From contig JAPDRN010000005.1 in the NCBI GenBank assembly GCA_030247855.1, positions 620,001 through 684,000 on the forward strand: 64,000 nt of DNA, given 5' to 3'. Position 1 is the stretch's first letter. Each line of letters starts with the position of its first letter. Origin of the DNA: Knufia peltigerae. Taxonomy: Eukaryota; Ascomycota; Eurotiomycetes; Chaetothyriales; Trichomeriaceae. The notes beneath the pieces are model-generated. The model made no database searches. It was not told the DNA's origin and saw only the letters and a program-made list of their open reading frames with translations. Shown here in pieces: positions 57,488 through 64,000 of the stretch. The position numbers and the translations under genes are program-made.

Positions 57488-58591
57488 TCAAAAAATCACC
57501 ATGACTCTAATCTCCACACTCTTCCTCGCGTCTCTCCCTTCCTGACCAGGTAGGGGGAATGCACTGTGTGCGACCCAAGGGGCGACGTTACTGTCCTGCT
57601 TCTGTGCCTCGCTGTCGAACAACTTCAACGCGTAAACCTCGTCGGGTTTCTGCTCACTGATGTAGTACCACTTGTGATCCGCACCGTTTTCGGGTGCCAA
57701 CGGCAGTAGGTTCTCGGATTGGTATTCCTTTTCGAAGCCGGGCCTGTCTCTGTACATGCGGGTGAACAACGCATACGGTGGTTTTCCTTCTTGGCCTGGT
57801 TTGAGGAGGAGAGACTTGGGGTCCATGACGGCGAGTGGGTCTCTATGCACGGTCTCAAGGGGTCTCCAGACGCTCAGCATCATCCAACGCGGTCCGGCAT
57901 AGTTCTCGCCGCTCCACGACCATTGATCCGTGACACCGCCTTCTCGAGCCATGGCTTCGTCTTCCGCCTTGATGATTTGGTCCCTCAGGCTGAAGAACCT
58001 TTCCCGCTCGGCGGGGGTGTTACTGCCCGACATCCCATTGTCCTCGAAGAACGTCGGCAGCATGGCACGCATGTGCCCTCTGGCTCCGGGAGGGGTATAG
58101 TCTCCGTGGACGACCGTGAAAGGCTGGAAACGCTGGTTCTTGTTCGCGCGGGGATTCCCGTGGTTTTGATTCGTTTCGACGACCTCACTGACGTCCCTCA
58201 CCGTGGTTGTGATGGCGATGGCGCTACGGGCTTTCAGGGTCGACTGAATCAGAGAGGTGACCTCGGGCCAGTAGAGGTCCTTGGTGGTATGATCGTCGTG
58301 GAAATCGGGGATACGATCCGTCTGCGGGGGGAGTAGAGAAGAAGAGTGTCGCAGAATCTGAAACCCGTGGCTGGCCAGGTGGAAAGATGACAGGCCGTGC
58401 GTTCGAATGTCGGACACGTCACATCGAACAGATTTTTGACTGGAAGATGTCCCATTGAAGACGGAAAAGACTTCTTCCACGGCTGGAGGAGAGGGTCTCG
58501 ACCAATAGTTGAATATTCCTTCGACGCGTTCATCATCACCCGTCATGGTTACTGATGAAGTGGTCGAGGTTTGCGCCTTTGTCATTGACAT
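57488..58591 (-). CDS. CmcJ/AsaB-like oxygenase family protein (GA4-desaturase-related)
   Basis: A single exon of 367 residues. Diagnostic blocks of this fungal family are GIFNYWSRPS near the start, VVHGDYTPPGARGHMRAMLP in the middle, then SVWRPLETVHRDPLAVMD, KWYYISEQKPDEVYALKLFD and HSAFPLP...VEIRVMVIF at the end. Members are annotated as AsaB hydroxylase/desaturase or CmcJ-like and often occur in secondary-metabolite clusters. Some are 2-oxoglutarate-type oxygenases, although the iron-binding pattern is not the textbook one. The histidines in VVHGDY, VHRDP and AHSAF are candidates for metal binding. It is next to a dehydrogenase on the same strand. Substrate unknown. Confidence 0.9.
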   Translation of the reverse strand: MSMTKAQTSTTSSVTMTGDDERVEGIFNYWSRPSPPAVEEVFSVFNGTSSSQKSVRCDVSDIRTHGLSSFHLASHGFQILRHSSSLLPPQTDRIPDFHDDHTTKDLYWPEVTSLIQSTLKARSAIAITTTVRDVSEVVETNQNHGNPRANKNQRFQPFTVVHGDYTPPGARGHMRAMLPTFFEDNGMSGSNTPAERERFFSLRDQIIKAEDEAMAREGGVTDQWSWSGENYAGPRWMMLSVWRPLETVHRDPLAVMDPKSLLLKPGQEGKPPYALFTRMYRDRPGFEKEYQSENLLPLAPENGADHKWYYISEQKPDEVYALKLFDSEAQKQDSNVAPWVAHSAFPLPGQEGRDARKSVEIRVMVIF

Positions 58592-60418
58592 CGTCGGGGT
58601 TGTGATGTTGAACTTGTTGTGACGGAGAAGAGGATGGAAGATGGATTTGCAAGGGAGGACAAACCATCGGGTTTACATACCTTGTTAAATAGCCGTTGAC
58701 TTGGGTGGGAGGATACTTGACCCGGTGCAACAGTAGATATGAGGGCATCGTCATCTCTATCTCTGGGACGCCAATCATGGCTTCAAGGGTGGACGCATTG
58801 GGGGCCTCATTCTTTGACCGTGCTCGTCGATCGTGAGCTCGAGCTGAGTGATAGAGTTGAATCATTGCCTGAGTTTTCAATTCATCTCAATCCTCTCTCT
58901 GGCCTGGAAAGACAATAGGGCAACCAGAGACAAAATTGTGGTCGTCAACGTCATCCGAGATCGCACATTAGCCGTAATCATTACGCCGCCATACGAAAGA
59001 ATACGAGGACTTGGTCACTGGTGCTCGTATTACGGCGGGGTATCCGTGTCAGGACGTGTCACCAAAATCAGGTATACAAAGATCATCGTCCAACCTCGTC
59101 CTGGGCCCTGTTTTTCACCTCCTGATTGCATTCATTACATGGTATTTATTGATTCTGAAATTCTTCAAAAGAGATGTCAATGATCGGGGCCCTGGATATC
59201 TCCACATGAAACTGTTAAGATGAATATCATGGCAAGGACCTACATGTTCTTAGAAACTGCGTTCACGCTCGACACTCGGGGTTCGTTTCAGATTTCAATT
59301 TTTTGAATGTCACCCAGCGCCCACCCATTACTATTCCGTTTTGTGGATGATTATGATGTTATGCTTACAACTGACACCCGTGTACGTTCGGTTGAGGGGA
59401 TGGCCATGGGTAAGGACGAGTCCTTTTGAAGTATGAGGTAGGGATTTTCGGCCTTGATGATACTATACGAAAGAAATCAGGTGGCGTTGATAGAGGGAAT
59501 GGAAAACAAATCAGGCGGCATTGATAGGAAATGGGAAAGAAGCTCGGCGACCTGGTAGAGGGAATTTGAAAAAAAAGAACGCCAGGCGTCATTGATGAAC
59601 AAAATTGTATCTCTAGAGTATGAGTACGGATGTAATTCGGCAACTGTTCTTTTTTTTTGGCATGGAGTCGCCTCGAAAAGGAATCAACTGTTCACACTTC
59701 TCATGGTAGGACGCAGAAGTAATATCTGCATATAGTAGGGGATGGAAAGGTTACTGTACAGAGAAATAAAGAACAAGAGGTTTAAAGATACGGATCAACA
59801 TGTAGGTAAGGATCAGAGTCCCAGGACGGGGGATGGGATGGACCAAGATTTACTGTACAGTGCCCGGACTAATCCGGATTCGGCGATACGAGCCTCTTTG
59901 AGGAAAGTTGTCGACTATATGAGGTGGGACTATGATTGCAACATTTTTTGTCTCTCTGGTTTTCTACAAGATTGTCTCGAGATTCCACCGAGACTAACCA
60001 AGACTCGTACTCGTGTCTATTTCATTGAACACAACAAGCCTGACGGTGATGCTGCCAATCTGCTGTCTCCGGTGTCTCCATCTCATGGCGTGGTGTCGGT
60101 CATTATCCCTTGAAGAGCACACCAATGGGTTACAGAGGGTATCAGGGGGCATTCCCCCCATCGTGAAGCGTGTGATATATTAAATCCGGGCGGACTTTGC
60201 GGTGTTATATGTGATGATAAGGAACAACTATACCTTGGGTGTATAAAAGGTCACGTATCTGGCACAAGTCGTTGAAACCTAAGACTCGCTCATAGATTCT
60301 GGTACGGACACCTATAGTCGTGGGACTCGCAACTTTCATACACCCTCTTCGAACACTCACTCCTTGCTGTCCTTGACCTTGTTCCCACCCATCTCAAACC
60401 AACACCTCGTCGATCAAA
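58592..60418. other. 1.8-kb intergenic region upstream of divergent redox genes
   Basis: The CmcJ-like gene and the zinc-binding reductase diverge from here. Open frames up to 123 codons show no recognisable domain. A GGCG(T/G)xATTGAT-like phrase recurs three times near 59480-59600 (GGCGTTGATAG, GGCATTGATAGG, GGCGTCATTGATG), suggesting a small degenerate repeat. No gene is supported. Confidence 0.45.
60242..60249 (+). promoter_or_regulatory. Probable TATA box of the zinc-binding reductase
   Basis: TATAAAAG about 170 bases upstream of the ATG at 60419. Consensus match only. Confidence 0.55.
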
Positions 60419-61450
60419 ATGACACGGACCAACAGTGCCGCGGTCGTCCCCTCGAAACAATCACCTACAATGCTCGTCACCTCGGTTCCATACTCGTCAC
60501 CGGGAGAAGACGAACTGACCATCCGCACCCGTGCCGTCGCCATCAACCCTGCCGACCATTTCATTCAGGAACGAGGCCTCCTCCTGACCACCTACCCTGC
60601 AATACTAGGCTGCGATGTCGCAGGGGAAGTCGTGGAAGTCCACCCCAGCCTCACTTCCAAGTTCTCCGTCGGCGACCGTGTCATTGGCGCCTCCACCCCG
60701 CTCCTGTTGAAGGACGGAGCGTACGCCTACTCCGGATTCCAAGAGTACGTCGTCTTGAAGATGCCGGCCATCGCGCATGTCCCAGCACGTCTCGATTACA
60801 ACGACGCAGTCGTCCTTCCTCTCGGCGTGTACACGGCGGCAAGTTGCATCTTCGCTCCGGACATCCTGGGGCTGGCGATGCCTGCTGCGGGGCGTGACGC
60901 GGGCAAAAACAAAACCCTTCTTGTGTGGGGCGCGAGCAGCAGCGTCGGAAGCTGTGGTGTACAGCTGGCAGCGCTGGCCGGTTACGATGTGGTTGCGGTT
61001 GCGAGCGCCAAAAACCATGACATGGTCAAGAGTCTCGGAGCAAAAGTGACCTTCGACCACAACAACCCCGCGGTCGTCGATGATATTGTCGAATTCTTGA
61101 AGGGAAAGGACGTGGTGGGTGCTTATGATGCCATCTCCAAAGACTCGACGCTGGACAAAGTATGCGAAATCTTGGATAGGTCCGACGCAAAGATGAAGGT
61201 GGTTGCTTCCGTCAGACCTGGTGCTGAACAGAGCGCGACACACGGCGTCAAGGTGATGACCAATTCTGCGGCTGGCAAGGCAAGCATCGGTTTGTCCATC
61301 TGGCCATGGTTGGATCAAGCACTCAAGTCAGGAGACATCAAGTGCATGCCACCGCCAGAAGTGGTGGGCCATGGGTTGGAAACCGTGCAACACGCGGTTG
61401 ATCTGATGGGTCAAGGTGTCAGTGCAAAGAAATTAATTGTGACGATATAG
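60419..61450 (+). CDS. Zinc-binding/quinone-type medium-chain reductase (ToxD-like enoyl reductase)
   Basis: A single exon of 343 residues. The N-terminal GroES-like domain has AVAINPADHFIQERG and ILGCDVAGEVVEV. The nucleotide-binding domain has LLVWGASSSVGSCGVQLAAL, the AxxGxxG-like loop of NADPH-dependent MDR enzymes without zinc ligands. ToxD-like members occur as trans-enoyl reductases beside polyketide synthases, or stand alone as quinone or enone reductases. No polyketide synthase gene is in the window, so the stand-alone role is more likely. It carries a TATA box, suggesting inducible expression. Confidence 0.92.
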   Translation: MTRTNSAAVVPSKQSPTMLVTSVPYSSPGEDELTIRTRAVAINPADHFIQERGLLLTTYPAILGCDVAGEVVEVHPSLTSKFSVGDRVIGASTPLLLKDGAYAYSGFQEYVVLKMPAIAHVPARLDYNDAVVLPLGVYTAASCIFAPDILGLAMPAAGRDAGKNKTLLVWGASSSVGSCGVQLAALAGYDVVAVASAKNHDMVKSLGAKVTFDHNNPAVVDDIVEFLKGKDVVGAYDAISKDSTLDKVCEILDRSDAKMKVVASVRPGAEQSATHGVKVMTNSAAGKASIGLSIWPWLDQALKSGDIKCMPPPEVVGHGLETVQHAVDLMGQGVSAKKLIVTI

Positions 61451-62273
61451 ACCAGACAGACTGCTCGTACATTGCAACATGATGGCATTGTGGTGCCGAC
61501 CAGAAGTAAAAGTTGAAGGGTCTGTTTGCGTTGCATTGATGATTGAACCGCAGAGCATGTCAGCACTGGGGTCGGAAGCGCATACATGCATGCATGATGT
61601 GCGAGAATGAACCCACTTTGATCCTAGGTACTTATCACCGCTGATCCGAATGTACTTTGGAGCATTGTCAGCAACGCTTTAAATGGACTCGGGTAAGCAC
61701 GGCCTTTCTTTCGACGCGTACTCAATACTCTGTGTGAGAATATCCTGGCCATCGGCTCCAACATAGGTGTTGTATTGCGGGTCGAGCGATAGAATGGCTA
61801 GTTGTGTATTCAAAAATCCCTGTGACTTGCGGTGATTTTAGCCTCTAGCAGACACAGACTGCCCCAGGATGAGCAGTACTCCTGGCCAGTTTCGAAACTT
61901 GCGAGTTGCGGCCTACGGACAGTGAGAAACTCTGGTGTATTCGTGTCACTCCCTCCGTACGCGTAAGCCACAGGCGATTGATCGACCAGCCCCTTGGGGT
62001 AACTAGCTCGTTCTCCTGGTTGGATATTGCGTTCTTTTGAAGATGATGAGCGAAGGACATCGACAAGTAGAGGTCTCCATGAGGGATCAGGCGTGCTGTT
62101 TTGTTCGTTTGTGGTCATTCCCGAATGCGAAATGCCGAATCTTACATTGAGGCAAGTCTTAAAAGGACAGTCCCTGCACACATGGCCGCTCTGAGATATC
62201 TCGCTCTCGTCTCAGCAACTTCGTAAAGATACAAACGACCATTTCGCGTTCGAAAGGCCCAAGTGAACGAAGC
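61451..62273. other. Intergenic region between reductase and SDR genes
   Basis: Noncoding, with short open frames on both strands. Promoter of the downstream SDR. Nothing recognised. Confidence 0.45.
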
Positions 62274-63095
62274 ATGCAATCTACCACGTCTCTTGAAGGA
62301 AAGACGGCAATAGTGACAGGAGGTAGTCGCGGTATCGGTGCTGCGTGTGCCATCCAGTTTGCAAAAAAGGGAATTTCTGCTCTCGCCATAACCTATGTCA
62401 GCAACAAAGAATTAGCTGAAGAGGTCGTCAAGAAGTGTCGAGGCCTCGGTGTGGCAAAAGTCGTTGCTATTCACTCTGACCTCCTCGATCCTCATGTTGG
62501 ACCCCAGCTCGTCGACAGAGTCCTAAAGGAACTAGGGGCCAAGACGATTGACATTTTGGTCAATAACGCCGTTCTCACCAAGGTGCCAATGTTCGAGCCT
62601 TTCGAAAAAATCACCGTCGAAAACTTTCGAGATATGATGCAGGGAGATCTGTTCGGACCCATCAACATCATCGCTGCTGTGTTGCCACATCTCCCTCCCA
62701 GAGGTGGTCGAGTCATCAACATCTCAAGTTGCGCATCGAAGCAAGCGGTTGCGGACCCTATGATGTTGTATGGAGCTGCAAAAGCCGGTCTAGATAGCTT
62801 CACCAGATCGCTGGCCGCTCAATATGGAATCAAAACACTTGCAACCTTCAACAGCATCAGCGTGGGGGCCACTGAAACCGACGCCCTCCAGAAGGCTATC
62901 GATATATACCGCTCCGTTGTTGATGATCCGCAAGAAATGATGATCCAACAGTGTACTGCAGAGAAAAGAGTGGCAGATCCAGAAGATGTGGCTTTCGTGG
63001 TGGGGTTTCTTGCCACCGAGGAGGCTCGCTGGATCAACGGTGCTCAAATTCCTGCAAATGGCGGCGTAAGGGATTTGATCGCTCTGCAAGGGTAG
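62274..63095 (+). CDS. Classical short-chain dehydrogenase/reductase
   Basis: A single exon of 273 residues. The NADP(H)-binding motif TGGSRGIG is at 15-22, DILVNNAV at 93-100, the catalytic Ser at 151/152 (INISSCAS) and the Tyr166-xxx-Lys170 pair in YGAAKAG. The C-terminal SVGATETDALQ and GAQIPANGGV segments correspond to the usual PG-motif and end of 3-oxoacyl-ACP-reductase-like members. It reduces a ketone or oxidises a secondary alcohol with NAD(P). It is one of four redox genes in the 56-63 kb stretch. The substrate is not predictable. Confidence 0.93.
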   Translation: MQSTTSLEGKTAIVTGGSRGIGAACAIQFAKKGISALAITYVSNKELAEEVVKKCRGLGVAKVVAIHSDLLDPHVGPQLVDRVLKELGAKTIDILVNNAVLTKVPMFEPFEKITVENFRDMMQGDLFGPINIIAAVLPHLPPRGGRVINISSCASKQAVADPMMLYGAAKAGLDSFTRSLAAQYGIKTLATFNSISVGATETDALQKAIDIYRSVVDDPQEMMIQQCTAEKRVADPEDVAFVVGFLATEEARWINGAQIPANGGVRDLIALQG

Positions 63096-63293
63096 TGAAG
63101 CTTAAGCCCCGATTTGGTAGATTCATGAGAAATTTTGGCGAGGAAGCGTCGGCAATTTATGGCATGAGAATGAAACACGACAAGAAATGGTGTTAATACA
63201 TTGTTTGAGTGGTATCGAGGACCCTTTGCGCCGGTCCACAGCTCCAGGCTCTGATATGATAGTACAAAGTCCAGAGGTAGACGTACCTGAGGC

Positions 63294-64000
63294 CTACAAC
63301 CGTCCTAGCTTCCACCTGGCTATCCTGGATTGAACATCTTCCCATGGTATCGACTTGATCTTTCTGCCACTGGGATCTTCTCCTTCTTGGATGACCACAG
63401 TAGGAGCACCCGTGCCGTGGCCTCTATTGTCCACTTTTCCTGTGAAGATCTGCCTCGCCACACGTCTCAAGTCAGCGACGGTGAGGGCTTCGATCTTGTC
63501 ACACATCTCCTTAACTCCAACTTTTCGGCCGTGGACCTGAACTTGTCTTCCCAAATCCTCCAACTCTACCAGACGTGATTCAAGGTTCATGAGGAGACTG
63601 AACCGTAGTTGATTCTTCGCTCGATTGACTTCCGCTGCCTGAAGACTTGGAAAGCCAGAATCGAGAGTGAGTGCCTGCAATTCGCGACACATGACATCGA
63701 CCATATGTCCAACACGGCCAGGCTCGCATGCCGCAGCAATACCAAAGAGGCCACTGTCGGTGTAACTGTGATTAAACGCAACGCAGCTCTCCACCCAACC
63801 ATGCTGATTAAGCACATTGGTGTACAATCTCGAATACATTCCTTTACCCGGTCCGCCAGCCGAGAATGATCCACCTCCTCCAAGTAAAGTCTGCAACGTA
63901 GCTTGCGCATAGATATCATCCGAGGAAATCGGTAAGGCTTCAAATGCGATATGTACGTGTGATAGCGGTATGGAGAGATTATTCTGAGGTACAGGCAGTG
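63294..64000 (-). CDS. MAS2: Mitochondrial processing peptidase alpha subunit, 3' part (5' end outside window)
   Basis: An uninterrupted frame from the window edge to the stop at 63294, about 235 residues from the C-terminal half. The glycine-rich loop GGGGSFSAGGPGKGMYSRLY is the signature of the alpha subunit (it feeds presequences to the catalytic beta subunit). It is followed by YTNVLNQHGWVESCVAFNHS, GLFGIAAACEP, and MNLESRLVELEDLGRQVQVH. The frame continues upstream as HVHIAFEALPISSDDIYA at the window edge. The heterodimer cleaves mitochondrial targeting sequences in the matrix. The gene is truncated only by the window boundary. Confidence 0.95.
   Translation of the reverse strand, partial: LPVPQNNLSIPLSHVHIAFEALPISSDDIYAQATLQTLLGGGGSFSAGGPGKGMYSRLYTNVLNQHGWVESCVAFNHSYTDSGLFGIAAACEPGRVGHMVDVMCRELQALTLDSGFPSLQAAEVNRAKNQLRFSLLMNLESRLVELEDLGRQVQVHGRKVGVKEMCDKIEALTVADLRRVARQIFTGKVDNRGHGTGAPTVVIQEGEDPSGRKIKSIPWEDVQSRIARWKLGRL

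Overview
This window is nuclear DNA from a filamentous ascomycete (Pezizomycotina). The signs are genes broken by many short GT-AG introns (50 to 98 bases), roughly 50% GC, and a set of typical filamentous-fungal proteins: a large sulfite reductase beta subunit, striatin, Zn2Cys6 regulators, a PDR transporter and LaeA-like methyltransferases. The family repertoire would suit Eurotiomycetes, possibly Chaetothyriales, but that is a guess. I rebuilt spliced models by hand. Each multi-exon model listed keeps one reading frame and gives a whole number of codons.

Left part (0.7-18.1 kb): a LaeA-like methyltransferase, sulfite reductase beta subunit, a UbiE/SMT-type methyltransferase diverging from a caleosin, a small nitroreductase, and a ten-exon PDR-type ABC transporter.

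Centre (19.0-34.5 kb): a candidate catabolic gene cluster. It holds a DHA1-type MFS transporter, an N-carbamoylsarcosine-amidase-like isochorismatase-fold amidase, an alpha/beta-hydrolase, a P450, a divergent homogentisate-dioxygenase paralog, a Zn2Cys6 regulator and an NCS1 permease. Two observations bind it together. First, a palindrome-like motif (TTGCCGGCAA and close variants) is repeated in the MFS promoter, in both bidirectional promoters and upstream of the NCS1 permease. Second, the dioxygenase keeps all three iron ligands but has lost the two residues that contact homogentisate in the true enzyme. I read this as a ring-cleavage pathway for a different, possibly nitrogen-containing, substrate.

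From 34 to 40.2 kb the DNA is gene-poor, with one plausible 81-residue protein. From 40.2 to 55.8 kb lie mostly conserved genes: a CID-RRM RNA-binding protein diverging from RAD14, striatin, a second Zn2Cys6 regulator, an unusual fusion of a Dabb (stress-responsive A/B barrel) domain to a class II aldolase, mitochondrial ribosomal protein uL4m, and a GIT1/phosphate-type MFS transporter.

The right end (55.9-63.1 kb) carries four dispersed redox genes (zinc alcohol dehydrogenase, CmcJ/AsaB-like oxygenase, zinc-binding enoyl/quinone reductase, short-chain dehydrogenase). The window closes inside the 3' part of the mitochondrial processing peptidase alpha subunit gene. I found no tRNA, rRNA, CRISPR or intact transposon.
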